NCBI GenBank assembly: GCA_028095005.1
Contig: CM051459.1
Coordinates: 44,398,257 to 44,462,256, forward strand
Length of the DNA: 64,000 nt
Origin: Rhynchospora pubera
Taxonomy: Eukaryota > Streptophyta > Magnoliopsida > Poales > Cyperaceae
Direction: 5' to 3'
Made by a program: the position numbers and the translations under genes. The notes beneath the pieces were generated by a model, which was not told the origin of the DNA, ran no database searches, and was given only the letters and a program-made list of their open reading frames with translations. The first letter of the stretch is position 1. Each line of letters opens with the position of its first letter. Below, one piece after another: positions 25,501-38,686 of this stretch.

Positions 25501-26385
25501 ATCTATCTATTTACTTGCTATTTTGCTTGAAAAAACTTTAAGGCTTAAAAATAAGTTCAATTTAAAAACAAAATAAAAAGATGTGATTGTAACCATGTGA
25601 AGAGTTATGTAGTAAATTCTTAAGTTGGATTTAATGTAGGGTCGAAATTACTTTGAGATAGACCTTGATGTGCACCGATTTAGCTACATTTCAAGGAAAG
25701 GTTTGGAAGCTTTTCGAGAAAGGTTGAAGAATGGAGTTATCAATCTTGGCCTTGCTATTCAGGTATTTTCTACAAAAGCAACATTTAAAAAAAAATGGAA
25801 ATAATTTGGCTTGCCCAGTGAAATTCCTTCCTGGACTAGCCTACAAAACTCTCCCCCCATAAGAGGACTCTTTTATGCTAAGCACAAAATTAAGTGTGAA
25901 AGCTATTAATTTCTACAAATGAGAATTCTAAGCAAAATTGTATTTGGATAGAGTTCACATATATGGATGGAAATGTAAGGTGATGGTGATGCAGTAGGAT
26001 TGGTGGGCGAACATGGGGCAAATTTGCTTCTGGCAAAAGTTTGCCATGCCTATTTAATTATTATTATATTTTCAGTATTTTTTTCTCGGCAAAATTGGTT
26101 GTATACCCCTCTAATCTTCTCTAATTGAATATATAATCTTCTCCGAAACAACTTTTTACTAAAATTGAGAAACACATTACCGTAGTTATAGTATTCTTCC
26201 AGACTTGTAAACTTCAAAATTATTGTGCAAGTATTATTGACCACTAACCTTGATTGAAAAACAATTTTCAGGCACAAAAACAAGAAGAATTACCTGAGCG
26301 TGTGTTATGCTGTGTGAGACTAAACAAGATTGACTTTGTTGACCATGGTCAAATTCCGACACTTGTCACTGAATATGATGAATAA
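22512..26385 (+). CDS. EDR2 C-terminal domain (DUF1336) protein
   Basis: Nine exons join in phase: 22512-22767, 23217-23300, 23392-23769, 23947-24082, 24207-24369, 24724-24852, 25254-25445, 25640-25762 and 26272-26385, giving 524 aa. The protein starts MGACVSS, where Gly2 and Cys4 suggest N-myristoylation and palmitoylation (inferred). A basic stretch follows, then the acidic motif [18 protein letters not shown]. The C-terminal half ([20 protein letters not shown] to the end) is the EDR2 C-terminal domain, with [19 protein letters not shown] and a long conserved [20 protein letters not shown] block. Length suits the stand-alone DUF1336 family, which lacks the PH and START domains of EDR2 itself; its biochemical role is not established. 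The fourth intron has a GC donor. The first ATG of this frame after the UTR intron acceptor was chosen as start. The neighbouring kinase gene is convergent. Confidence 0.93.
24861..24964 (-). mobile_element. LINE 3'-end fragment inside an intron
   Basis: 104 bp lies between two exact 17-bp copies of AGTATCAAGGTAATATA (24844-24860 and 24965-24981). Read on the minus strand it ends in an A-run after GATTGCCACCTGACCCTC, like the 3' end of a plant L1-type LINE. The duplicated target contains the end of exon 6 and its splice donor (AAG|GTAATA), so a second copy of the donor now lies 122 bp downstream. Confidence 0.75.
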
Positions 26386-26945
26386 ATTATATTGTTGGTT
26401 GATTCTTCAACGTGAGGTTTTGAAAGGAGATACCAAATTTGTAAAATGTCAGTTAGAACATATGCCACGAACTTAGATGGTATCTCTTCAAGAAAAAGAA
26501 AAAGAAAGATTATTGTTGTATGGGAGGAATACGTACCTTACTATCGTATTCTTCTTTGTAAAGCGTATGTAATTATTTGAAAATGTGCTATATAGCCGAA
26601 AATATGCTGCAAAGGTTTTTTGGCTAATTCAGGTTTTGAGTTCCATTTTAATTTTTTCCATTTTTTTTTGGTAATTTGAATTTGGAAGTGAATATCAGCC
26701 ACAATTGGGGGTCTTGCTTCGAATTATGTCAAGAAAACTATTTGATGTTGTCATAATAAAATACGCCCGTTTTGTTATACGTTGAGAACTTTTTGGAGTG
26801 GTTGTATCGGACAGTAAATACTAACTTGAGCTGTTCTCAGTAAGAAATAAGGAAGATTGGTTTAAAAAAGTTTCATTGCCTGGAAAATATACGTTGCTTG
26901 CTTGGGTTTAAAAATCTTTTTATTACTATTATTTTAAGTTACGTT

Positions 26946-27177
26946 GCCTGCTGCACTGGTAGAACAAACTTTCATTGAATGGGAGATGCTCCGCTCCTAA
27001 TTTCTCAGCTTTTAGTATAGCTTTCTTCTAGTCTTAGCTTACTTGTATTTAATTCTTTTATTTTTTTTATTTTTTTTATTTTTTTGTTTTTTTAGCCACT
27101 GGCTAAACTTTGTATTCCACCTTTTATTTATTTATAAAAGATGGAGACCTGATCTCCATTTTTTCTTCAAAAAAAAA
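26946..27177 (+). mobile_element. 5'-truncated LINE or similar retroposon
   Basis: About 232 bp ends with GATCTCCATTTTTTCTTC and an 11-12 nt poly(A). It is flanked by the direct repeat AAGTTACGTT (26936-26945 and 27178-27187). Internal T-rich runs near 27060-27095. It sits in the gap between the convergent DUF1336 and kinase genes. Confidence 0.6.
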
Positions 27178-27751
27178 AAGTTACGTTTGAAAGTTTTTTT
27201 TTTCTTAATATATTTACCATTGGAGATTACTGTTGGCTTTCTATTACTTGCAAAGAATTTCATGATGTAATCTGTTTTAATATGAGAGCCTTCAATAAAA
27301 TTAAAAAGGTAAACGGGCAAGATAGCTTGTATTAGAGATCTGTACAGATTGATTCTATTTGTGTATATTGGGTTGGCTTCTCCCCTTGAGCCATTTCATC
27401 ATTACAAATCCACCCATTCAAAAATCAAATGTTCAAGAAAAAACATGACTACAACTAATGTTCCCCATTTGTGACTTTTCTTTGCCTTGCCTTTGCTGAC
27501 ATGACGTCAACAGTAGGCAATTGATTGTACATCATTGGTGAAGCATATATGGAATTTTAATTGAATACAAAATTACATTCCGTCGTGAGAAAAAAATTAA
27601 TTAAATTAAGTTTTTCTCTTTAGTGGTGTGTTATTGCTTCCTCTGATTCTTATACTTTCTTATCTCCCTGCATATACAAAGGAACAAGAAGAAAAAGAGT
27701 AAAATGATTCAGGATCTGAAATAAAATTAAAGCAAAAAGGTTGGCTGTAGT

Positions 27752-28040
27752 TAGACCTGGTTAACGTTCGAAACGGCAACGGAATGGGCCATTCCGTTTG
27801 CCGTTCCGTTCCAGAATCGGTATGCACTGAAACGATTCGTTATTCGTTCCGTTTGCAACGGAATGGACGGAACGTAGCGGAACGACTCAATTTACACTGT
27901 ATTTCATACCAACGTATGCCGAAATCCGTTCCGTTTACCGTTCCGTTTAAAAAACGAATACCAAAAACTGTTCCGCCACTCGTTCCGTTTGGACGGAACG
28001 TGCACGGAACGAGTAGGACGGTATACCGTCGGCAGGCCTA
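27752..28040. mobile_element. hAT-like non-autonomous element, GAAACG/CCGTTCC-rich family, member 2
   Basis: The ends TAGACCTG and CAGGCCTA are inverted repeats with one mismatch. The 8-bp target duplication GCTGTAGT is exact (27744-27751 and 28041-28048). The interior is dense in ACGGAAC and GTTCCGTT words on both strands. It lies downstream of the kinase gene. Confidence 0.88.
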
Positions 28041-28253
28041 GCTGTAGTTTTCTTCTGAAACGGTGATTATTTTGGTCCAATTCCCTTCTAGCACCCAATT
28101 TGTAAATAGTAATATGAATATTCAATCCTATTATAACGAAGTAAACAAAAAATAAAAACTTTTGTGGAACCATGAGTGACAATAAAAATGCCGAACATGC
28201 TTCTCAAGACATGCCAGTAAATATCAATGCCTTTCCTTAATAAGCAAAATGGA

Positions 28254-31200
28254 TTAAGGTATAATTGTACTTATGAACCAGTTAGTACCTTTTTGAAACC
28301 ATGATCTGCGAACGGCGCTCCTGATATGCTTCTCGTGCTTTGCTAGAAAATCATCTACCAGTTGTGACTGTGACATAATTGGGCCGGAGTACTCTATCTG
28401 ATCGCTCCTATCTTCAAAGTTCTGAAAAAATAGTTTCAAGTAAATAATGAGCTAATGTAGCCTAAAAAGGCAGAAATACAAAAGATGTAACAACTTAAAA
28501 AGAAAAACACAACACAGTCCAACACCATGAAAAAGGGGTAATTAGGACAAAGCTATCTTCATCCACACACATGCGTGCACATAAGCATATACCTGTACCA
28601 AAAGGCCACTGTTGAACGTATTTTGATTTCTCTTTTTGTAGCAGTCTCCTGAATCAACATGGGCCCACTGCTTCATCAGAGCTTGCTTATCAGTATTCTT
28701 TTGCTTTTTATCATGCCCTCTACGAGTATATGGATCAGCAAACAATGACCCACTAGGGGGCTTGCCCGCGCCATGCTGGTAGTGTGGCTTGGTGTTACGA
28801 GCCAGCTCCTTGGCTCTCTGGTCAGCCCATGCATACCCTGCAGGGCCCACAATATGCATTGGACCTTTAGATGTTACCTCATGTTCGGCCCGCTTAAGTG
28901 TTGAACCCGGTTTAAGATCAACAAACAATCTGTTTGCTTCCCCACTTGTGTTGCGGTGGTGATCCCGCTTTGTGGCATGGCTTGTTTCTTTGTTTGAGAA
29001 AATGCTATCCTGTTTGAATATATAGTAACAGTATCAGGTCAGATTGCTTGATCTAATTATTTATCTTGGTAACTTATTTAATTATTTATTTCTAAATTGT
29101 TATTCTATTGTTATTTATGTTGTCATCATTATCATCATCAGCAGCATTATTATCATTATTATGATTTTTTTATTACATTATTTTTGTTCTTGTGGTTGTT
29201 GCTGTGGCTTTCATTATCACTGCTGCTATCAATGTTACCTTCTTTGCTAATGCCCATTGTTCGAGTCTCGACAGGCACAGAATATTGTTTTTTTTTCCAA
29301 AAAGAGCAAATTAAATTCTTCATCTGACCTTTTTCTTTACTTGTTTAACATCTAGGCACTTGATCGTGCTTATTTGAGAGTTAAAAGTGAATTAGGAAAT
29401 CTTTGTTATGTGGACCTTTGTATCAGTGTCAGTGCTGGCATACTACATGGCACTTGGCAGTAGCATACTTAAAGAATGCTGATTTATCTAATTTAGTGCG
29501 ACTGTAAGCTGAAATTCAGTAATGGAACAACTATTAAAGCCATCAAAGGAAGAAACTGAGATTTAAGATTTAGCTGATGGGTGATGGTTTACATTATTGG
29601 TTACTAGAGAGATAGAGACAAACCTCAGGGATAGAAGCATTGTAACTCGTTGTGCTAGAATTCTGAGTATTTGTAGTGGTAGTCTTAGCTGGCTGGTTAA
29701 CCCGTGCCAGCCTTCTAGAAGCTTCAATTGCTTTGTTGTTGTTTACTTTTCTCCTGAAATGTGAAATTTCAATTACACTCTTGACTGCCAAAATTTTCCA
29801 ATATTAATTTTGAAGCACAGAGATTTCCAATATTATAGAACTTATGTTCAATATCAGTTTTACCTCCTTGCATCTTCACGGTGTTTAGCATCAATCTCTC
29901 TACTAGGTGCATACTTGGGCAAGCTCAATGGATCACATGCATATGGCTTAGTCTTGAAATACTACATATTGGTTTACCATTTAGTATCAGTTAATAGGAA
30001 CAATAATCATTTCCCATCAATAAATATGCAAATAAGAACTGGTTTATCATAAGATCAAGCAGATTTAAATGATTACAAAACTAGCATTTTGTGCGTATTT
30101 CTCCAATAGTGCTGAGCAGGCCATGCATGAGGTTGCACGATATTTGAGTGTTCCAAGTAAAAGTTCCTCATCTTAGAGGGCAGGTTTGTATTTGGAACCA
30201 ACTTGAATTGTGATATAATAAATGATTATTAAGAACCTCAGATTTGAGAGCACTAGAAGCAGTCCCACGCATAGCAGGTTCGACAGATAAAAGGTCTTCA
30301 AGTAATTGAAAAGCACAATTTGGTAAGTTTTTGAAGCTGTCTTTAAGGTGGCTCTCGTATTTGTGTGCTGGCTTAAAAACTGCCAGATTTGCAGAAAATG
30401 GCTTGCGCCAGAATGGCTCATCAGGTGACCCGCACATCTTGAAAATCTTATGAATTTGCTCCACCTTTAAAATAGAAATAAATTCTAATGAATTTCTTGT
30501 GGACCTAAAACTATTTTGTATGGATGAGCGTATAGAAGTCTATTACATGCCTGCATAAACTATACCAAAATGTATTGATTATACACCCTCATTTTGTAGT
30601 GGATATTTTGTTAATCAGATATAAACCGTCCAATTTTGATCAATTATTTCTTATCCACAAGGCACATTCTCTGCATCATTTTATTGTGGAAAAGTTGGAG
30701 TCCATTGATGAATATCCCGATGTATTTATTCAAGGATGCATGCATAAATTGATGGATACAGTAGTGCAAATAAAAACAGATCCATCCAACCAGCTACACG
30801 CGCATGTGCACTGATGACCAAATTCATGCACATGGACTTATTACCGTTTAATAAAACATGTGCATGCAAAAGCCAAAAAATTTATAAAATGTTAAATAAT
30901 AGTTTCTGTAGAGATAAATTGTTTACATTAAGTTACACAACTGAAAAAAGAAAACAAAGTGCGGAATTCATAATAAATGCAAGTATAATATGAAAATGGT
31001 TACCTCAGTCCTTCCTTGTAAAAATGGCTTTCCCATAAACATCTCAGCAAAAACACAACCAGCACTCCATAAATCAACTGATGCATTGTAGTCATTCAAG
31101 CCCAACAGCAGTTCAGGCGGTCTGTACCACAAAGTCACCACACGACTTGTTAATGATTGACCCGGGGTGTAGAAATTTGCTAACCCAAAATCTGCCACTT

Positions 31201-32437
31201 TAAGTATTCCATCATTGCTGACAAGCAGGTTGGCACATTTAATGTCACGATGTATTATGCCGCGTAAATGACAGTGCTCAAGACCAGACAGCAGTTGGTT
31301 CATGTAGCATTTTACCTAAAATTGGATCAAATGATACAATATTGTCATATTTTTAGATGATTATGCAAAGTAGTTATAAAATTGTAACAGATTTGAAGAA
31401 ACAAACCTGAGAGTCAGTAAATGTGATATCAGGGGAAGAGGTCAATCCTGCGAGGTCATGCTCCATGTATTCAAATACAAGATAAATATTGTTGGATAAT
31501 CTAGAAGTGATTATTCCCTCCAATTTAATTACATTCGGATGGTTGAGCCTTCTCAGTATAAGGATCTCTCTTGACATGAACCGCACACTCTCAGGCTCAA
31601 AATTATCGAACCGAACTTTCTTCAATGCCACAATCCGACCCGTTTCCAACTCGCGTGCCTTGAATACACTACTATAAGTGCCTTGGCCAATCTGAAAGAA
31701 AGTAATTTGACGTGAAATTAAATAAAAAAAAGGACAACTGGAGAGGACCATCACATTACACTTCTCCAAGGTAAATAGCCTGGCTTCCCATTGTTGCACA
31801 ATAAATTCAGTTAACATTATCAAGATTTGGAATCTAACAGATTATATAAGTCGATCCCATGAAATACAAGAAATAATTTAGCAAAAAATAAAAGGTGGGA
31901 TCTGAAATTGCACAAAAAAACGTTTCCATTCAGGCACATTGTACAAACTTGAAAAGATACTGATCAAAACAAAAAGAATTTCCCCCAAAATTGAGGGGGA
32001 AAAAATAGCAGGTAACTCACCTTCTCTAATTTCTCAAAGCAATCAGCCTTGAGCGGAATCCACCCATGTACCGCCTCAGCAGCGACAGAACTCAGCCATG
32101 CTGGCCAACCCGCCGCCACCACCTCACCTTCAATATACTTATGCAAATTCCCTGGCAATTTCGGCCCATTAGAATTCGAGTTACTCGTTAGCGTACCAGT
32201 ACTCATGCTCACGCTACTCGTGCACACCGAGCTAGTATTCTCCGATTCATGCCCAGAAACACAGCTGGCTCTGGCTGCACCTACACTGGCCCGACCAGCA
32301 TGACCTTCCCGGTCCAAGGGGTGCTCTTCAGAGGCCCCTGTTCTGGGTCGGTTCCATATGGAATTTGAAGTGATGAGTTCGCCCGAGTCATAGACTGGGG
32401 TCACCGGCGTCGATTTCTTCGACACCGCGCAACCCAT
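28254..32437 (-). CDS. CDK-like Ser/Thr protein kinase, At1g54610/IBS1 type
   Basis: Eight exons join in phase: 32437-32021, 31691-31407, 31315-31004, 30464-30237, 29961-29864, 29753-29624, 29009-28593 and 28421-28254, giving about 684 aa. The N-terminus MGCAVSKK fits myristoylation plus palmitoylation, typical of this plant subgroup. The kinase domain has a glycine loop IGQGTYSSVFKA, catalytic lysine in VALKKVRF, a cyclin-helix-like EPESVRFMSREILILRRLNH, catalytic loop HRDIKCANLL, DFGLA and a CDK-type VTLWYRPPELLLG. The tail has SLPKYAPSREIDAKHREDAR and a long basic, Gly/Ser-rich region, as in At1g54610 and At1g18670 relatives. The last codons (after SWFQKG) are uncertain because another splice to a short terminal exon is possible. 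Exon 1 is GC-rich. No missing catalytic residue. Confidence 0.93.
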
Positions 32438-34176
32438 TGTGGGCCCGGCTTGCTAGACAGCGTGAGGAGGAGGCAAGGAGGCTGAGGCCTGAGGGGTTGG
32501 GTGTTTTGGGGAGAAACTGGGGTTGGGAATGGGGAGGGAGAGGCCTCTCACCCAAAGGCTTCACCCCCCAAAGATAGAAAAGAAAGGCGAGCTCTGGTTG
32601 ATTTGGTTGTGCTCCTCTTGAGGCTTTTTTTTTTTTCCCCCTTTTTCTTTCTTTTTCCTCTCCTTCCTCTTTTCCGCTTTATGGTTCGTTTTGTTTTGTC
32701 TTTAATTTTTTGCCTCCTTTTTTGCGTTCCTACTTCCTACTCGGCCTTTGGTTTGTTTCCTCTGACTCTGAGGTGCCTGATTGGCGAAACGGTATTGTTT
32801 GTTTCCAACGTTCTGTTGCATATTCTGTGAAACTTTCGTGTAACGGGTGGTTTACAAAAGTTTGATTTGATTAGTGACTCGTTAGTTATGTTAGTGCAGA
32901 GTATGTGATATACAAATAACTTGTCTGTCTAGCCGGGGTTTGCGCGGGAAGTGCTGGTCCCTCTGGGGCCCCAGATGTTTCCTTTTTCCGAAAATTCATC
33001 TCTCAAGTTTGTTTTAAAATGGAGAAATTCTTTGTCTAAATAGTGGATTCGGTGCTATTATCTTCTGTAAAGAAACAGAAATTGTCTGTTTTAGTTGATG
33101 GAGTTGAATCGATGGTAGTTTTATTGTCGTTAAATATTCTATTGTGTTTTATATATTTACTATTTTAGTGAAGTATACGATTTTACTGTATAATAAGATT
33201 ATTTGCAAAGATGTCCATAATTTTAGTTGCATCTTATTTGATAGATTTATAAATGTATAAGTTTTGAGATATTACACATGTTAAGACATTTTACATGATT
33301 TTTATTAATATATACAAATAAAATAAAACATCTAATAGGCTATTTTGACTTCTAACATTATGAAACTCAATTTACTAATATTGAACCAGCATAAAGATAA
33401 TGATACTCTAGCTTTTCATGTTATATATTAATTACTGTTGAATTATTTTTAAGTGTATATTATAATTTGCAAAATATATTTTACAAATTTTCCTTTCATC
33501 GTCTTTCAATAACAAAAACCTATTTGATTACCATTAAAACATTCTAAGGTTGCATTTGTTTCGGGTTTGTATAAAGAACAACGCCTTAGTGAAAGAACTT
33601 GAGAGTTTGTGGATGTTTCTGCATTAGTAGCATATGATATTTGTAGCCTTTTCAATAGGGGTTGCGTAGCCGTTGGAGGGTTTAAAAAGGCTATATATAC
33701 ATCAAGGCTTATCATGATTTCTTTTCATGTGGTGGTTTATAGATAACAGTTAAACATTAAGGAGTATGTATGGATCTTCTGTGAAAGATAATTATTGGCT
33801 TCCTGCGTGCTTTCACATGTCATTACTTGTTAGTACAGGTTAGTCGGTGCACCATAATGTATATATTTTGCAGAAGATCAAGACTAGACATTAGATGGTG
33901 TCATGGTGATGGTGGAGTCCGGAAATTTTGGCAAAAGATCAAAGGGATGTTCCAGTCAATTTATTTGTTTAATTTCCAAATGGAGCTTTAGCTCTTTATT
34001 CTTTCTTTTTAATTTGTACTATTTGTTCAGTTTTAAAGCTAATCAAGTTACTTCTCAGCTCTAACACTGACCTAGGATTCCATTTCCCTTTACCCTTTTT
34101 TTTAACTCATGAAAAGCAAAATTATGTTGTTTTATGCCTCAACCAATAACCATCCGATCTACAACGAATATAGTAT
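32438..34176. other. Kinase 5' flank and intergenic DNA
   Basis: 32438 to about 32700 is the GC-richer leader and promoter side of the kinase gene, pyrimidine-rich on its sense strand. I see no clear TATA box. 32.9-34.17 kb is AT-rich with no supported gene. 34174-34176 (TAT) is the left target duplication of the CACTA element. Confidence 0.5.
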
Positions 34177-34450
34177 CACTACCAGAAAAAATGCTTTTAG
34201 CTCCGGTTTTTTAAATGCATTAGCTCCGGTTTCCCAATGGGTGCGCATGGAGGGGGGTGCAAATAAAAAAGAAAACCGGTGCAAAAGAGGCGGTGCAAAA
34301 GAGGACATTAGCACCTGTTTTTATCTAAAAACCGGTGCAAAAGGTTTTCCATTAACACCTGTTTTTACTCTATAACCGGTGCAGATGATAACCTTTTGTA
34401 CCAGTTTTTAATAAAAACCGGTGCAAAATTCATTTTTGTTTTCCAAATTT
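34177..34450. repeat. CACTA left subterminal repeats (ACCGGTGCAAAA)
   Basis: At least five copies of AACCGGTGC or GCACCTGTTTTT-type words within about 250 bp of the left end. Confidence 0.8.
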
Positions 34451-36006
34451 TAACGATGCATACCCATCCTACTATACGGACAAATAAATAAATTAAGAAA
34501 TTGATAATTTCATAAAATGTAAACAATACATAATATTGACAAATTCAAAATTAATTAAATCGAATATCAATAATTTATTTTACAACCTAAAATAGTATAA
34601 CACAATATCCTCGTGTAATGACCAAAATTCAAGATACAAATGATAAATTATTCACAAGACAAACTACAATAATAATAATCAGAAAAACCCTTAAAAGATG
34701 TCTTTCACCACGACCACGTCTTTCTTTCGCTTGGCTATGGATTCACTGCTCTCGGCCACAACCGTTCTGCCTTTGGCCACATGTGCTCGGCCTCGACTAT
34801 CTTGCCTGACGATGCAAAAATGGAAGGAATATTCTAATTAGTAGATGCGTGCATACTAACTATTCTAGTTTCCATTATAATTATTGCAACCAGTTATTTC
34901 AAGCTAACATTTAAAAACAATTAACAAAAGATCATCAAAATATCAATTAGAGGCTAAACATATAACAGAACAAAGACACATAATCCATAATCTCTTTATA
35001 ATTAAAAGAAAATTTAAACTACAAAAAATGCTTAGTAGGAAACAAGTGGTTAAAAAGATTATATTTAAAATACCATCAGTTCTAAAGGCTAAGAAAATTA
35101 GAAAAATATTGAAATAAAACAGATGTACCTCGATGTATACTACATTCATGACAACACCAATTCAAATTCTTTTTTCACTAAGCCCCATCACGTTGTGTTG
35201 TATCAGTACCATCCTCACATCAGTTTGTTACCCTGCTTATATGTATTGTACCCTTCAATTTCCACTGCATCCCTACAAATTACCAGCCATTCACCAGAAA
35301 TTAGACCTTTAATAAGCATTTCATTCATCTCTTTTTCATACCATCTATCAGGGGGCAAACACACAAACAATTTTCTTTATAGTGTTAAACTAACAAAACA
35401 TCTAATGACATAATCACTTTTAAATATCACACTGTTATGTTAGTTAAAAATGACAAATTTTATCAACTTATTGCTATTTTCAACATGAGTTCATAGAAAA
35501 AAAATGTTCATTCAATATATATTCTCCTTAAATTTGGTTTCACTAGTTATTTCATTCAATATAAATTTGTACCTGAATAGCAATCGTCGTCAAAAAGCCT
35601 CACTTCTATTAGCCAACCAAACATCATATAAAAATTGGTACATCATTACATTATTGGTACCAACCAAACATTTAATGATATTTAACAGTGACCTCCTTCG
35701 TGTAACAAAGTAGTACCATATATTCACAGCCAAAGTATTATATTGATAAAAATAGAAAGGCAGGAAAGAAAGTAGTATCATATATTCACAGGAAAAGAAA
35801 ACAGTACCATATATTCACATGAAAAGGGAAAAGAATACAACTGTGTCAAAAGAAAACAATACCATATATTCACCGTCATTGATGAATGTTTCGCTCATCG
35901 AAAGAGTATCAAACTGGTAGTGGCTTGCCTGACAGAAGGAATGGAATGCCGAAACATTGTTAAATATTCCTCTCCAGTAAGGAGATGAGAGGTACAAAAA
36001 ACTTAC

Positions 36007-36784
36007 TCGAATGTGTGCTTGCCCTTGCTATTAATAGGATGCCTCTCCTAGTCAAAATCTTCCTAGAATGCATGACATCAATGTGTAAAACAGAGAAAAT
36101 AAGTTATTAATTTCAGAGACGTAACTGAGTAAATAAATTTATAAAAAGTGGATATAAATGGTAAAAATTCTCGTTCTGGTTCCAAATTTTCATACAATAA
36201 TAAATATTAGGTTGATCACATAAGTCATGCCATGCTTACAAATCACATGTATTGAAAGCTTGACAGTTGTTGCATGCCCAGCGTGTACCTGACACCATTC
36301 TATTGCCAAGGAACAAGCAAGTCAAAACAATGGTACCTTTTGCATCAACTTGGCATCTTTGTGTTGGTATAGATCTTTATCCTCATCAAAGAGCTTGTCA
36401 ATCATCGGCTCAAAACGAGAAAATTGTACTGAAATTAATCTAATCAAGCATTTCAACTAAAATTAACCCAATCCAACCATTCATTTTTTCAATTTATTCC
36501 AACCAGATCCAACATAATCCACATAAGCTACAAAACCCAATTGAGAGAGGGGGGGGGGGGGACTTACCGGCGGCTGCCAAGAAGAAAAGTGGAGAGACGT
36601 GGAAGAGGAGGTGGCTGCCGAGAGCCCAGAAGACCGGTGCTTCGTGGGGGGGGGGGGTGTTATAGAGACGGGTGCTTGTCGGCAAGGGCAACGAAGAAAG
36701 AGAGGCGACTGGGCAGAGGAAGAGAAGCGTCGGAGGGGTGCCACTGGCTGGAGAAAGAGAGGCGCGGGAGGGGGTCTGGTGCAT
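36007..36784 (-). CDS. Gene-like segments carried in the CACTA element, unidentified
   Basis: On the minus strand a GC-rich exon-like piece runs from ATG at 36784 to a donor at 36567 (GCCG|GTAAGT). A second piece, 36428-36337, has an acceptor (TTTCAG) and donor and reads QFSRFEPMIDKLFDEDKDLY. A third, 36062-36007, has acceptor TCTAG and donor GTAAGT. They could be a CACTA accessory protein or captured host exons. Phases are not fully consistent: the third piece gives an early stop in one phase. The two poly-G runs (near 36550 and 36645) make the sequence itself less reliable. I do not recognise the product. Confidence 0.3.
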
Positions 36785-36974
36785 CGGAGAGAGGCTAGGG
36801 TTTAGCCAATGGGAGCAGAATGGGAGGGAACGACGAAAAATGGGAGGGATGGCGGAGAAAATTAAGAACTGCTAGGGTTCTGGCTTGACTTGGTGGAAAA
36901 ATAGGAGGGAATGGCGAAAAAAATGGGAGGGATGCGGAGAAAATTAGGGGATAGCTCGTTCTTCAGTATTTTCT

Positions 36975-37090
36975 TTTTAGTATGCATTGGTGTAATGAGT
37001 TGTTTTGTCGTTCACTATTACTGTAGTTTTGACTCGCTATAGGATTTTCACTCTCGCATACTTTCGCAGAAAATTAATCTTTATGTGAGA
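36975..37090. repeat. Internal duplication within the CACTA, copy 1
   Basis: Shares TAATGAGTTGTTTT, GACTCGCTATAGGATT and CGCAGAAAATTAATC with the segment at 38687-38790, in the same orientation. Confidence 0.7.
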
Positions 37091-37359
37091 TTTCCAATAA
37101 TTTTCATTCAAATATTGCATTTCAATTAAATAATAAATATTATTGACTTCTAATTAAACAATATTCAATAAAAAAAGATAAAAGTCTAATTAAACAATAT
37201 TAAATGAATGAAATATTGCATTTCAATTAAATTATTGACTCACTTTAATTATGTATATTAAACAATAAATAAAATGAACAGATAATTAGTTTTAAATTTG
37301 ATATAGACTACGTCATTGAAATACAACTATTCGATGGAAAATATAAATTTTATAAGAGG

Positions 37360-37500
37360 AAGTTTAATATGCACTATGATGCATAGGCATTTCTATGCAT
37401 CGTGGTCTTTTTCGTCGAATTTTTATAAATTGGCGAATATAATTTAACTAATCTAATCTACATATTGAAATCTGGGACGAATCAATTTTTAAAATTTTAT
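37360..37500. mobile_element. One-armed MITE of the TGCACCATG family
   Basis: AAGTTTAATATGCACTATGA, TTTTTATAAATTGGCGAAT and CTAATCTACATATTGAAATC match the left arm of the element at 9556 and the sequence at 63.9 kb. No inverted second arm was found. Confidence 0.5.
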
Positions 37501-38321
37501 TATAAGAAATTGGTAGTTTTATTAGTGTCCCTGGACTCTACTTTTGCACAATAGACTCTATATCACTTGCTATATTCTTCGCTCATTGCAAATGATAGCA
37601 CAATAACATCTAACTTTGAATTTCTCCTCGGGCAAGTTAATATATTAAGGTTGTTCTTCTTTTTTTGTATAATTGGTTATTCCTTTTTGACAGTGTGAAT
37701 GGTTAGGCTTGCTAATGTGTCTGATTTTTTTTAGCATAATTGAATAACTTGATAAAAATTTATTACTTAATTTTAATTGATTTGTTAACCTCATTTCTTA
37801 TTCAATAAATTCCTAGTTTTTTGTTCGTTTATTTTTCTTTTTCTAGAATTTATTTGTTATCTGAGATAAGTGGCCATGGTAGTTTGAGATTTTGGACATA
37901 TAATAAGGCGCGGCGAAGCGGCGCTTCCCCACCTAATTTGTATACAAACAGGTGGAAAATTTTAGAGTCTAACTATAGAATATATTTTCCCATAAAGGTT
38001 TGTAATAACTCAGTCATGATCAATCAATGTAGGTTTTGGAACCGCAAAGTGGATACTATTCTGAAGAGGAGCTTAACCAAACGATAGAGTTGTTTTTTGA
38101 ATTTCTAACTCCATTGATAATTAATGGTTATGATGATTAATAGTTGTACTTTTGGATTGCAACAATTTTAGTTGTACTTTTTGAATTTCCGAATGTGTAT
38201 TTGATTGTATGAGAATTTCTATTAATTAATGTGTCTTTTTATGAATATATGCAATTTAGAATATATATAAATTGCGATATTTATGGCTGGATAGCAAATG
38301 TATATGATTAATTGGGGCTGC

Positions 38322-38622
38322 CACCAAAAAAAAATTATTATGTCTTTTACGGCGGGTTTTAATATGCATTAAAGAGCGTTGTGAATAACTTGTTTTTATA
38401 GCAAAATTAATAAATAACTGTCGTAAATATGATATTATTTACGGCTGTCATTTGTTAAAAGCCGCTGTACAAAAACAAAAAATGCACACACCGCTTCTAA
38501 AAAAAATTGACATTTACGGCGGTTTGTTATTCTCTTTAGCGGCCCCCTCCATTTACAGCACCTATCATTCGGCGTAAAAAATTTCTAAAACACGGCCGTA
38601 AAAAACTAAATCTGCGGTAGTG
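38322..38622. mobile_element. Small nested CACTA-like element
   Basis: The right end reads AAATCTGCGGTAGTG and the left end CCACCAAAAAAAAATTATTA, a degenerate counterpart. Between them are inverted TTTACGGCGG / CGGCCGTAAA type words. No clear 3-bp duplication. Confidence 0.4.
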
Positions 38623-38686
38623 TTTAATAATATTTTATCATCGTTTACCTGTTGCAAATGAGGGAAAAAGATCATATGTATCATTC

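Noticed and set aside
27784..28182. Frames on both strands rich in VPF/ERNE words
   Set aside because: They arise from CCGTTCC/GGAACGG repeats of a small hAT-like element.
29044..29327. Cys/Tyr/Ile-rich plus-strand frames
   Set aside because: They read through a TTATTATCATT-type repeat within a kinase intron.
36541..36875. Plus-strand Gly/Arg-rich frames
   Set aside because: They are the reverse of the GC-rich minus-strand exon-like piece in the CACTA and are driven by poly-G runs.
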